A stretch of 64,000 bases of DNA from Deferribacteres bacterium (GCA_020633675.1 JACKDE010000003.1:558001-622000); one strand, 5' to 3'. Counted from the first letter of the stretch, positions 18,281 through 26,388 are shown. The notes: generated from the letters alone by a model not told the origin. Translations and numbers: made by a program.

Positions 18281-19312
18281 TCAGAGGCCAATGGAAAGCG
18301 AGAAACGCATAGTGTCGCTGAGTGGATGGCCTTCGCCAGCGGAAACATAGCCGAAATCAAAGCCATAAATGGAGTATTTCAGTCCGGCACCAAAGGTAAC
18401 ATATTTCACTTTGCCGACTTCATCGTAGTGGTAGCCAGTACGCAGTGCAATAAGGTTGTTATACCAGTACTCCATGCCAATGTTGTAAATGAAGGGATCG
18501 CCATCGCTCCATGAGGTCGCCAAAGCTTTGTACCATGAGTCTGAGGTACCGTCATCATTTTTCTTGACCAAAATCCTGTCCAATTCGACCGCGATGCGCA
18601 GTTGATTAAATTCTTCTTCAATAATGCCATACGAAAACCCAACCCGCAAATTCGTTGGCAGCGGATCAGCTTGTGCAGCATCAATGTAGGTCACCTTTGG
18701 CCCCATGTTGGTCAGATTCGCACCGAAGTTGAAGCGATTCATGAACAAGTTCTTGTGCATGTAGCCAAGATCGAATGCAAAGGCGTTGGCCCGGCCATCG
18801 CCCTGTTCCGCACCAGCACCGACGCTGGCAAGATTGCTGCGGATATACTTCAGGGTGATGCCGACGGCAGAGTTGTCGCTGACATTTGCACCGAAGGAGC
18901 CGGAAATTGCAAATTCATAAGAACTGAAGGTTCCCAATGGATCAGGGCTATCTTCACCGGTAATGGTCTGCTCGCCAAGGTTGAGGTAAGTGACTGCCAG
19001 ACCTGCTGTGCCCAATCCTTCCATGGGATGCACATAGGTTGCGTAGTCATAAAACAGGTCGCTGGCCAACTGTGGCAGCCAGTTCGAATGCATGAGCGAG
19101 ATTTGCCGTTTGCTCTGAAACGCCAGCCCGGCAGGATTCCAGTAGGTGGCCGTCGCATCATCCGCAATCGAAACAAACGACTCACCCATTCCCGCCGCAC
19201 GTGCACCGGGCGAAATCAGCAGAAATGGCACTGCGCTTTCGCTCTGCGCAAACAACGAGCTGGATCCCATCAGGCTGAGAATTGCCAAGCCCGCCAAAAT
19301 TGATTTCTTCAT
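18281..19312 (-). CDS. porV: PorV/PorQ-family outer-membrane protein
   Basis: The 343-aa beta-barrel protein belongs to the FadL-like PorV/PorQ family; PorV shuttles T9SS substrates between translocon and attachment complex. A signal peptide (about 1-22, SSLFAQ) is followed by the hallmark segment SPGARAAGMGESFVSIADDA (34-53) and TYWNPAGLA (56-64). The rest is beta-rich and ends in Leu (MRFSLSIGL). The ATG at 19312 has GGAGG 5 nt upstream. The leader upstream carries a promoter and attenuator-like RNA structure (see 19343-19565). A gene coding for a sorting-domain protein follows. PorV and PorQ-type paralogues are hard to separate without alignment, so the symbol is tentative. Confidence 0.8.
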   Translation of the reverse strand: MKKSILAGLAILSLMGSSSLFAQSESAVPFLLISPGARAAGMGESFVSIADDATATYWNPAGLAFQSKRQISLMHSNWLPQLASDLFYDYATYVHPMEGLGTAGLAVTYLNLGEQTITGEDSPDPLGTFSSYEFAISGSFGANVSDNSAVGITLKYIRSNLASVGAGAEQGDGRANAFAFDLGYMHKNLFMNRFNFGANLTNMGPKVTYIDAAQADPLPTNLRVGFSYGIIEEEFNQLRIAVELDRILVKKNDDGTSDSWYKALATSWSDGDPFIYNIGMEYWYNNLIALRTGYHYDEVGKVKYVTFGAGLKYSIYGFDFGYVSAGEGHPLSDTMRFSLSIGL

Positions 19313-19334
19313 TGTAGCCTCCAGTGAAGATGAG

Positions 19335-19378
19335 AAATAAAAAAACCGAATGAGGTATCACACCCGGGCATTCGGTTT
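19335..19378 (-). terminator. Terminator hairpin inside the porV leader
   Basis: On the minus strand AAACCGAATG (19378-19369) pairs with CATTCGGTTT (19352-19343). It is followed by seven T residues, about 23 nt before the porV ribosome-binding site. Being in front of the gene it would cut off porV unless it is bypassed. It may instead end upstream read-through from gcvH. Confidence 0.75.
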
Positions 19379-19530
19379 CTTAAAAAAGAAACGCTTATAA
19401 TACGTTCTCGCAGGTGTGATTGGATTTAAAATTTATGAAAATCGGAAAACCGAATAAACTTTTTGCAATTAAAACCCAGTACCCGTAACGAACGTGTTAT
19501 AAGCGATTCTCCTGATTCAACTCAAAATTT
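19343..19530 (-). promoter_or_regulatory. Structured 5' leader of porV, candidate attenuator/riboswitch
   Basis: The segment lies between a promoter and the porV start. Two 16-nt arms (19490-19505 and 19392-19407) are complementary except for one position. Inside them, ATTCGGTTTT (19455-19446, minus strand) repeats the 3' arm of the terminator, so the terminator 5' arm (19378-19370) has two possible partners. A third element, ATCACACC (minus strand, 19420-19413), is perfectly complementary to GGTGTGAT in the terminator loop (19364-19357). Together these are the parts expected of a terminator/antiterminator switch. I do not recognise any known riboswitch core. The alternative is a palindromic mobile repeat. 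Confidence 0.45.
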
Positions 19531-19536
19531 GAAGCA

Positions 19537-19565
19537 AATCTACGTATCTGGCAATAAAATGTCAA
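19537..19565 (-). promoter_or_regulatory. Candidate sigma-70-type promoter of porV
   Basis: On the minus strand TTGACA (19565-19560), a 17-nt spacer and TAGATT (19542-19537) form a near-consensus promoter. Transcription would start near 19530, giving a leader of about 220 nt. No gene lies in the rest of the 19566-19696 gap. Confidence 0.6.
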
Positions 19566-19696
19566 GCTAAAATTAAGCGCCTGCCAATGCGTACATGCTT
19601 GTCTTGGGTTACCCTTTTTATAGCGACATTTGCCAAGAATAGCGGAAACGCATTTCGCAAACACAGACTTAAACAGTTGGCGTCAGATCCGGTTCC

Positions 19697-20074
19697 TCAA
19701 GAAATCAGATTTTTGTAATCGTCCGCTGAAAGCAGACTATCCACTGAAGCTGGATTTCCCACTTCGACTTTAATCATCCATCCATCGCCATACGGATCAG
19801 AATTGACGAGCTCGGGGCTATCGGCGAGTTGATCATTCACTGCGACAACTTTGCCGCTGATGGGAGAAAACAGTTCAGAAAGCGCTTTCACAGCTTCGAT
19901 TGTTCCGAACGTTTCACCATTTTCTACGCTATCGCCAACTTCAGGCAGTTCGACGAAGACGACGTCGCTGAGTTCTGCTTGTGCATAGTCCGTAATGCCG
20001 ACAGTGGCTACATTGCCTTCCAGTTTCACCCATTCATGCTCTTGTGTAAATTTCAACTCTGCAGGCACATTCAT
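19697..20074 (-). CDS. gcvH: Glycine cleavage system H protein
   Basis: This lipoyl carrier protein shuttles the aminomethyl group between the P, T and L proteins of glycine cleavage; in some bacteria it also serves as the platform for lipoate assembly. The 125-aa length is normal. The lipoylated lysine is Lys63 in GTIEAVKALSEL, followed by FSPISGKVVAVN. I chose the ATG at 20074 because GGGAG lies 7 nt upstream; the ATG at 20080 is too close to it. It follows accC by 16 bp, at the end of an efp-accB-accC-gcvH run. P, T and L genes are not in the window. Confidence 0.95.
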   Translation of the reverse strand: MNVPAELKFTQEHEWVKLEGNVATVGITDYAQAELSDVVFVELPEVGDSVENGETFGTIEAVKALSELFSPISGKVVAVNDQLADSPELVNSDPYGDGWMIKVEVGNPASVDSLLSADDYKNLIS

Positions 20075-20090
20075 GGTCATCTCCCAGCGT

Positions 20091-21446
20091 TTATAAATTG
20101 TTTTCTATCTTTGATAAGTCGATACCTTCGAGAAGCTTTGTATTAAAATCCCCGGAGATAAAATTGGGATTTTTCATCATAAATCGGTGGAACGGCACAG
20201 TGCTTTGAATCCCTTCTATGATGAACTCGTCCAATGCGCGCTCCATCCGTTCAATTGCTTCGTTGCGGTCTTTGCCATGCACGATCAATTTCGCAATCAG
20301 CGAATCGTAGAACGGCGGGATCATATATTCGGCATACGCATGCGTATCAACGCGCACGCCAAGACCGCCCGGCACATGGAATGCCTGAATTTTGCCCGGA
20401 CTCGGCCGGAAACCTTTTGTTGGATCTTCTGCGTTGATGCGGCACTCGATCGCATGGCCGCGCATTTTATAGTTCGGATTGATCTCGGTCAGCTTTTCAC
20501 CAGCCGTTACCTTGATTTGCTGCTTGATCAGGTCAATGCCAAACACGGCCTCGGTGACCGGGTGCTCCACCTGAATGCGGGTGTTCATTTCCATGAAGTA
20601 GAAGTTGCCTTCATCGTATAAAAACTCAATGGTGCCTGCATTGACATAATTGACACTTTTTGCCGCACGAATAGCTGCATCGCACATTTTCTTGCGGATT
20701 TTATCCGTCACCACTGGTGATGGTGACTCTTCGATCAGCTTCTGGTGTTTTCGTTGGATGGAACATTCCCGTTCGCCAAGTGCATAGACATTGCCAAATT
20801 CATCGCCGATGATTTGCACTTCAATGTGCCGCGGCTGCTCGAAAAACTTTTCCATATAGACACCATCATTGCCGAAAGCACCCATCGCCTCCTGGCGGGC
20901 CTGGTTGTAAGCTTTTTCGAGGTTGGCTTCCTCGCGAACGACGCGCATGCCGCGCCCGCCGCCCCCTGCTGTTGCTTTAATAATCACGGGATAGCCAATC
21001 GATTTCGCAATTTCCCTTGCATCCCCAAATGATGGCAAAAGCCCCTCGCTGCCGGGTATGGTTGGCACCTTTGCGCGGTTCATGGTCGCTTTTGCAAATG
21101 CTTTATCACCCATATTGGTGATCATCTCCGCTGTCGGCCCGATAAATTTGATATTGCAGCTTTGGCACACTTCTGCGAAATGCGCGTTCTCAGCCAAAAA
21201 ACCGTAACCCGGATGGATCGCATCGGCGTTGGTCACTTCCGCTGCACTGATCACGCCGGGTATATTGAGGTAGCTCAAATTACTCGGGCCTGGCCCTATG
21301 CAGACGGCTTCATCCGCAAAACGCACATGAAGGCTGTTGATATCGGGTTCTGAGTAAACAGCAACCGTCTTGATGCCGAGTTCCTTACATGCTCGAATGA
21401 CGCGGAGCGCAATCTCTCCGCGGTTCGCAATCAATATTTTTTTCAA
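20091..21446 (-). CDS. accC: Acetyl-CoA carboxylase biotin carboxylase subunit
   Basis: AccC carboxylates the biotin of AccB with bicarbonate and ATP, the first step of malonyl-CoA and fatty-acid synthesis. The 451-aa protein shows the N-terminal KILIANRGEIALRVIRACKE, the glycine-rich ATP-grasp loop KATAGGGGRGMRVV (about 158-171), and the catalytic region FYFMEMNTRIQVEHPVTE. The last residues drift from the consensus but the length is normal. The start is TTG at 21446, with GGAG 8 nt upstream. It lies 122 bp after accB in the classic accB-accC pairing. Confidence 0.96.
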   Translation of the reverse strand: MKKILIANRGEIALRVIRACKELGIKTVAVYSEPDINSLHVRFADEAVCIGPGPSNLSYLNIPGVISAAEVTNADAIHPGYGFLAENAHFAEVCQSCNIKFIGPTAEMITNMGDKAFAKATMNRAKVPTIPGSEGLLPSFGDAREIAKSIGYPVIIKATAGGGGRGMRVVREEANLEKAYNQARQEAMGAFGNDGVYMEKFFEQPRHIEVQIIGDEFGNVYALGERECSIQRKHQKLIEESPSPVVTDKIRKKMCDAAIRAAKSVNYVNAGTIEFLYDEGNFYFMEMNTRIQVEHPVTEAVFGIDLIKQQIKVTAGEKLTEINPNYKMRGHAIECRINAEDPTKGFRPSPGKIQAFHVPGGLGVRVDTHAYAEYMIPPFYDSLIAKLIVHGKDRNEAIERMERALDEFIIEGIQSTVPFHRFMMKNPNFISGDFNTKLLEGIDLSKIENNL

Positions 21447-21568
21447 TCCTTAAGCTCCTGCCGAAAGATCGGATTTGGTACAAATAGATATTGGTCAGTG
21501 GCAAGGCGGCGTTCTTGTGTATTCATGGTTGGCAAATGAGGCTGGAAAGTGAGCCGCCAGGCGCGCCT

Positions 21569-22042
21569 TTAGAGTCTTTCAACCAAAAAGAGTGGTTGGT
21601 TATATTCCACCGGCTGAGCATTCTCTGCAACGATTTCCACAATGCGGCAACTAAATTCAGCTTCCACTTCGTTCATCAGCTTCATCGCTTCAATAATACA
21701 AAGCACTTCACCTTCTTTTACCGTATCGCCAACTTTGACATATGCTTCAGCGTCAGGAGCAGGTGCACGGTAGAATGTACCGACCATGGGTGATTTCAAC
21801 TCTTCCCCTTTCGGTTTGGCCGGCGCGGCCTCTGCCGCTGGACTGGTGCCGCTTTCCGGAGCGGCTGCAGGCGGTGCCGCAGGTGCAGAAACGGCTATCT
21901 GTTGCGGTACATGCGCTGCTGTTTGAATGCTCTGCGCGTACTTGGTAATCTTTACGCGGCGTCCCCAGCTCTTCACCTCAAGCTCAGCTATATCTGCGTT
22001 TTCGACGATCTGAACCAACCGCTGTATATCATCTGGTTTCAT
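21569..22042 (-). CDS. accB: Biotin carboxyl carrier protein of acetyl-CoA carboxylase
   Basis: The 157-aa BCCP has a short N-terminal helical part, an Ala/Pro-rich flexible linker (about 41-80) and a C-terminal biotinyl domain (82-157). The biotin acceptor is Lys121 in CIIEAMKLMNEV, and the 'thumb' region FYRAPAPDAEAYVKVGD typical of bacterial AccB is present. GGAGGAAGT precedes the ATG. It is followed by accC and preceded by efp (30 bp), a gene order found in many bacteria. Confidence 0.96.
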   Translation of the reverse strand: MKPDDIQRLVQIVENADIAELEVKSWGRRVKITKYAQSIQTAAHVPQQIAVSAPAAPPAAAPESGTSPAAEAAPAKPKGEELKSPMVGTFYRAPAPDAEAYVKVGDTVKEGEVLCIIEAMKLMNEVEAEFSCRIVEIVAENAQPVEYNQPLFLVERL

Positions 22043-22072
22043 ACTTCCTCCAAGAATTGGTTAAAGCGGTCG

Positions 22073-22636
22073 TCACGATTTTGCGCGTTCCAAATATTCG
22101 CCCGTGCGAGTATCGACCTTGACTATGTCTCCTTCGGAAAGAAAAAGCGGCACGTTGACGACGGCACCGGTTTCGAGAGTTGCTGGCTTGCCACCACCGG
22201 ATGCGGTATCTCCTTTAAGCCCTGGATCGGTTTGGGTGATCTTCAGCGTAACAGCAACCGGCATTTCGATGTAAACAGGCTTTTCATCGTGCATAGCTAT
22301 GCTGATGATCTCACCCTCTTTTAAAAATTTAGATGCATCCCCTACAACAGCAGGCATAACATTGAGCTGATCATAGGTTTCCTGATCCATGAAAACAAAA
22401 TCTTCACCATCTTTATACAAAAATTGCATCGGTTTTCTGACGACCATCACATCATCAACTTTTTCACCGGAGCGGAATGTTTTCTCCAGCACTCTGCCAG
22501 TCTGCAAGTTCTTTATTTTTGTGCGGACAATCGCGCCGCCACGCCCCATTTTAACATGTTGAAATTCCAAAATAGACCAAATATCTCCGTCCATTTTGAA
22601 GGTAAAGCCAGAACGAAAATCTGCTGTGCTTGCCAT
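22073..22636 (-). CDS. efp: Translation elongation factor P
   Basis: EF-P binds between the P and E sites and rescues ribosomes stalled at polyproline. The 187-aa protein has three beta-barrel domains: a KOW-like N-terminal domain (1-65), an OB domain (about 66-128) and a C-terminal OB domain with GDIVKVDTRTGEYLERA. The tip of the N-terminal loop reads KMGRGGA, placing Arg32 where the lysylated Lys34 of E. coli-type proteins or the rhamnosylated Arg32 of EarP-type proteins sits. No EarP or EpmA-like gene is in the window. It heads the efp-accB-accC-gcvH run. Confidence 0.95.
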   Translation of the reverse strand: MASTADFRSGFTFKMDGDIWSILEFQHVKMGRGGAIVRTKIKNLQTGRVLEKTFRSGEKVDDVMVVRKPMQFLYKDGEDFVFMDQETYDQLNVMPAVVGDASKFLKEGEIISIAMHDEKPVYIEMPVAVTLKITQTDPGLKGDTASGGGKPATLETGAVVNVPLFLSEGDIVKVDTRTGEYLERAKS

Positions 22637-22813
22637 GAACTCTGCCTCAATCTACCTTTAAATCTTAATTTTGACTTTTGCGTTGTCAAAAAAATAGTAA
22701 ATTATTTCAAATTTGCCGAAAAATTGCGCCTTGGCGTGATATAATCAAAGCGGGCAATATAACCTAAAAGCCAGAAAAAGTCAACCGCAATTGTTTTGAA
22801 AAGGATACCAAAA

Positions 22814-24073
22814 ATGTCAGACGGTATGATTGCCAGTAAAATCGACACGATACGATCACAATTCCCGGCATTGCAGCGAAAAGGCCATGCCGGCCAACCA
22901 TGCGTTTATTTTGACGCACCCGGTGGTACGCAGGTCCCGGCAGCCGTGATCGAAGCGATGAAACACTATCTTTCAGCTCAGAATTCCAATACACACGGCC
23001 AGTTTATCACCAGCGAAGAAAGCGATCAGGTCATCGAGCATGCACGTGAGTTAGGTGCCGCGTTTATCGGCGCTCCGGGTGCCAGTGACATCCATTTTGG
23101 CGCCAACATGTCGACCATCACCTTTCACCTCAGCCGTGCTTTGCTGAACATGCTATCGGCTGGAGACGAAATTATCATCACCCGCCTCGACCACGACGCC
23201 AACATTTCGCCGTGGCTGGCTCTGCAAAAATTTGGCATCCAGATCAAATGGGTCGATTTTAATCCAGAAAATTGTACGCTGAAAATGGACGATTTCGGCA
23301 AATTGCTCAGCGATCGCACCCGGCTTGTTGCCGTAGGCTATGCCAGCAACGCTGTCGGCACCATTAATGATGCAAAAAGCATCGTTAAGCAAGCGAAGGC
23401 TGCCGGCGCGCTGACGTTTATCGATGCCGTTCATTTTGCACCGCACGGTTTAATAGATGTCAAAGCCATCGATTGCGATTTTTTGGTCTGCAGTGCCTAC
23501 AAATTTTTCGGGCCACACATCGGTATGGCTTATGTCAGAAAATCCGTCGCCGACATTTTGCAGGTGGATCGCGTACGCCCGCAGAATCCATTACCACCGG
23601 AAAAATTCGAAACCGGCACGCTCAATCACGAGGGCATCGCTGGTTTTAATGCAGCGATGAACTACCTGGCCAGCCTCTCGCAAACCGATAGCCCGACAAC
23701 TGATGTGCGCCAGGCTATCGTGAAAAGCATGGCTGCTATTTCGGCCTACGAGCAGCAGTTGTCGCGAAAGCTGATCACTGGCCTGCAGGATATAACTGGT
23801 GTGAAAATCTATGGCATAGCCGATCTCAAGGCGCTGGCACACCGCACACCTACCGTGTCCATCACGGTAGAAGGCCATACGCCACAGGGGATCGCCCATG
23901 AACTGGGCAAGCGTGATATTTTTGTTTGGGATGGTGATTTTTACGCGGTGGAGGTCATTCAGCGACTTGGGCTCGAAAAGAGCGGCGGGCTGGTTCGAAT
24001 CGGCCTGACACACTACAGCACGACGTCTGAAATCGATCGCTTGCTGGCTGGATTACGGGAAATTGCCCGATGA
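22814..24073 (+). CDS. Cysteine desulfurase-like class V aminotransferase
   Basis: This is a PLP-dependent fold-type I enzyme (419 aa) of the 'cysteine desulfurase-like' subgroup. It has YFDAPGGTQVP (32-42), SNTHGQF (58-64), the PLP-contacting IDAVHFAPH (203-211) and the Schiff-base Lys230 in CSAYKFFGPHIG. The loop that carries the catalytic Cys in SufS/IscS is not seen. The C-terminal third has no Cys and instead reads VWDGDFYAVEVIQRLG, so desulfurase activity is doubtful. The ATG at 22814 has AAAAGGA 8 nt upstream. It overlaps the next gene by 4 bp (ATGA), so the two are translationally coupled. Confidence 0.82.
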   Translation: MSDGMIASKIDTIRSQFPALQRKGHAGQPCVYFDAPGGTQVPAAVIEAMKHYLSAQNSNTHGQFITSEESDQVIEHARELGAAFIGAPGASDIHFGANMSTITFHLSRALLNMLSAGDEIIITRLDHDANISPWLALQKFGIQIKWVDFNPENCTLKMDDFGKLLSDRTRLVAVGYASNAVGTINDAKSIVKQAKAAGALTFIDAVHFAPHGLIDVKAIDCDFLVCSAYKFFGPHIGMAYVRKSVADILQVDRVRPQNPLPPEKFETGTLNHEGIAGFNAAMNYLASLSQTDSPTTDVRQAIVKSMAAISAYEQQLSRKLITGLQDITGVKIYGIADLKALAHRTPTVSITVEGHTPQGIAHELGKRDIFVWDGDFYAVEVIQRLGLEKSGGLVRIGLTHYSTTSEIDRLLAGLREIAR

Positions 24074-25323
24074 ATTTGAAGGAGAAGCTTCGCCAGTTGG
24101 ACAAGTCCGGACCACCTGCAGCCCCTGCGCAACCACCATCGCGGGCGCTCGATGATGTCGAGGCAGTTGCATCCATGCTCGGCGGCGAGGTGGTTGAAAA
24201 CGACTCTGGCGCTTTTATCCGCTTCCGGTACGTGATTCCGCTGTCGCGCCGCCACGGCAGCATCGAGCTGTCGCTGATCGAAGAAATCAGTGGCCATTCG
24301 GTCGAAGCATTCTCTAAAAAATCCGTTCCACACAGCTTCAATCTCACTGACGCCGTGTACATCGATACCGAAACCACAGGTCTGGCTGGCGGGACTGGCA
24401 CGTACGTTTTTCTGATTGGCGCCGGCTACATCGAGAACAATAACTTTGTGATCGAACAACTTTTCCTGCCCCGGCTGGCTGATGAGTTGGCGATGCTGGA
24501 GTACCTGAATTCATTGGTTTCGGAGCGCAATGGTCTGGTGAGCTTCAACGGCAAATCTTTTGACATTCCGCTGCTGGTCACGCGCTGCATCGCGAATCGG
24601 TTGCAGCCGGTTTTAAACCTGCACCAGCACCTCGATCTGCTGCACGCAGCACGGCGTATTTGGAAACAAGATTACGGCAATTGCCGGCTCGGCACACTGG
24701 AATCGGCACTGATGGGATTCGAACGCTATGAAGACATTCCCGGCGAAGAAATTCCCTACATCTACATGGAGTTTTTACGCTACGGCCACACCGAACGACT
24801 GACCCCCGTGCTCTCGCACAATAAGCTCGATATCGCCAGCCTGGTGGCGCTGGTCATTGTCCTGGCCGAGAAGGTTGAACAGCGCGATGTCAGCGATCTT
24901 CCCGCGCAACAGGTGCAGCGTTTGGCTCGTCTTCACGCTGAAAACAAGGCTTTCGAGCGCGCGGCTGAAATATTCCATCACATGCAAAACCACCCCGAGC
25001 TCACCGAAAATGAAAAAAGCCAGCACATCCTGGCTCAGGCGCAGGTACAAAAAAGACTCGGCAATTTTGAACAGGCTATTTCGCTTTGGCAACAATCCAC
25101 CGGTTTCGGCTCGCTGGCGTTGGAGGCTTTTGTTGAGCTAGCCAAATATTATGAGCACCGCGAAAAAGATTTCCAGACCGCGCTCGACTACACCCAAAAA
25201 GCCACGAGCATTTTAAAAACGCGGGCGTCTTTGCGTGGCCAGGTGATGATGGACGAAGCGCAGCAATTGCTGCAGCATCGTGCCAAGCGTCTGCAGCGGA
25301 AGATTGCCAAAAGGCAGAAATGA
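24070..25323 (+). CDS. yprB: YprB-type RNase H-like nuclease with TPR-like tail
   Basis: The 417-aa protein carries a DnaQ-like/RNase H-fold exonuclease domain (about 90-270) with acidic motifs YIDTETTGLAGGTGTY (Asp99, Glu101), VSFNGKSFDIPLL, and SHNKLDIASLVAL. This matches the YprB/predicted 3'-5' exonuclease family found in Firmicutes and FCB bacteria. The remaining 140 residues are alpha-helical, TPR-like (RAAEIFHHMQNHPEL, QAISLWQQSTGFG). The first 90 residues hold a Pro/Ala-rich stretch and a small beta region. It is coupled to the PLP enzyme by an ATGA overlap. The nucleic-acid substrate is not known. Confidence 0.8.
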   Translation: MNLKEKLRQLDKSGPPAAPAQPPSRALDDVEAVASMLGGEVVENDSGAFIRFRYVIPLSRRHGSIELSLIEEISGHSVEAFSKKSVPHSFNLTDAVYIDTETTGLAGGTGTYVFLIGAGYIENNNFVIEQLFLPRLADELAMLEYLNSLVSERNGLVSFNGKSFDIPLLVTRCIANRLQPVLNLHQHLDLLHAARRIWKQDYGNCRLGTLESALMGFERYEDIPGEEIPYIYMEFLRYGHTERLTPVLSHNKLDIASLVALVIVLAEKVEQRDVSDLPAQQVQRLARLHAENKAFERAAEIFHHMQNHPELTENEKSQHILAQAQVQKRLGNFEQAISLWQQSTGFGSLALEAFVELAKYYEHREKDFQTALDYTQKATSILKTRASLRGQVMMDEAQQLLQHRAKRLQRKIAKRQK

Positions 25324-25354
25324 ATGCTTGCTGCCCTGTTTTGTCACCTTTCGG

Positions 25355-25757
25355 TAGTCTAACGTGAGTTCGATATAAGCAGAACATCGCCCCTTCAGCC
25401 CGAGCGCAGTCGAGGGCGATTGGGAACTCCTGTACAATGCGCTCAAAACCTTCATGGTTCGACTTCGCAAGATGGGTTGATCGAAAGCGTCCTCAAATGC
25501 AATTGTTGCATGCGAATCGTGATTGTCCAGTTTTTTTTGTGCGTGTCAATCGCGACGAACAACTCAGCATTTCGAAAATCAATTTATTTTGTTACCGTTT
25601 TCATGATGGCTCTTTTTTCTTATTTTTGAATTGCTGCTTGTATCCAAAACAACAAAGGAGCCGTCATTTTTCAAACTCTTTTTAAAATAATGTCTCACCA
25701 TGAAGATTATTTTCAATTCAATCGATAGCGACTTACATCGAACTCACGTTAGTCTAA
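25355..25757. mobile_element. MITE-like element with terminal inverted repeats and target duplication
   Basis: CTAACGTGAGTTCGAT (25359-25374) and its exact complement (25737-25752) bound about 390 bp. TAGTCTAA occurs directly repeated at 25355-25362 and 25750-25757, which looks like an 8-bp target duplication around a 12-bp inverted repeat, CGTGAGTTCGAT. The interior has no transposase reading frame I can recognise. It contains a hairpin (ATCGCCC 25386-25392 with GGGCGAT 25414-25420) around a CTTCAGCCCGAGCGCAGTCG motif. It fills most of the 500-bp gap between yprB and the PPIase gene. Confidence 0.6.
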
Positions 25758-25758
25758 A

Positions 25759-25797
25759 TAAAAAAGGCGAACTACCTCTTTTGGTGATCGCCTTTTC
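25759..25797 (-). terminator. Terminator after the PPIase gene
   Basis: AAAAGGCGA and TCGCCTTTT form the stem (around 25762-25795), with a T-rich stretch (TTTTTATTT) on the minus-strand 3' side. It lies 27 bp after the stop of the PPIase gene and could also act on the plus strand. Confidence 0.75.
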
Positions 25798-25823
25798 TGT
25801 CTTCGATAAACTCAAATTGCAAG

Positions 25824-26369
25824 CTATTGTGTACGCTTGAAGATATGGTATCCAACTTTGGTTTTTATAATGCCCGATATTTGATTTGGAGAAAGTGCCA
25901 AAATAGCTTGCTCAAATTCCGGCGCCAGTTCGCCTTTGTAGAATTCTCCCAAATCACCGCCTCTCCTAGCCGAGGCCGGATCGATGGAATTCTCCTTCGC
26001 AGCCGCTGCAAAATCCAACCCGCCACGGATTTTTTGTAGCAGGTCATTCGCTTCCTGTTCGGTGCGCACCACGATCATCATCGCCTTGTATGGCTTTCCC
26101 ATCAGCTCTTTGCGGCTGGCGGTAACCGATTCTTTCCAAATGTATCCTACCAGGCTAACCTGTACCCATTTGTCATTATCTTTTAAAACGATCATCTCCG
26201 CACCTTTGCTGGCAGTTGCCAACACCTCACCCTGTGGCGCCGTACGGATATTTTCCTGTGGCGCTTTCACATAAATACGCATGCCTTGCAAAAAAATCTC
26301 ACGGGCGAAACCGCTCAGGGCAAGGCTGGCGACAATGCCCACAATCAATCCCGCAACAAACTTCTTCAT
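25824..26369 (-). CDS. Secreted SH3-parvulin peptidyl-prolyl isomerase
   Basis: The 181-aa protein has an N-terminal signal or anchor helix (about 5-22) and an SH3-like domain (about 32-85, with IRTAPQGEVLATASKGAEM and DNDKWVQVSLVGYIW). It ends in a parvulin-type rotamase domain (about 92-181) with the family pattern DFAAAAKENSIDPASARRGG, DLGEFYKGEL and IIKTKVGYHIFK. Parvulins of this type assist folding of envelope proteins. SH3 plus parvulin in so short a protein is unusual. A strong GGAGG-rich leader precedes the ATG. It lies 19 bp after the M14 carboxypeptidase gene, probably one transcript. Confidence 0.82.
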   Translation of the reverse strand: MKKFVAGLIVGIVASLALSGFAREIFLQGMRIYVKAPQENIRTAPQGEVLATASKGAEMIVLKDNDKWVQVSLVGYIWKESVTASRKELMGKPYKAMMIVVRTEQEANDLLQKIRGGLDFAAAAKENSIDPASARRGGDLGEFYKGELAPEFEQAILALSPNQISGIIKTKVGYHIFKRTQ

Positions 26370-26388
26370 CCCTCTTTCCTCCCTTCGA

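Noticed and set aside
23985..24010. GGTTCGAATCGG, similar to a tRNA T-arm
   Set aside because: It lies inside the coding sequence of the PLP enzyme and has no acceptor, D or anticodon stems around it. No tRNA was found in the window.
22814..24073. SufS/IscS name for the cysteine desulfurase-like gene
   Set aside because: The catalytic Cys loop is absent and no suf or isc genes are adjacent.
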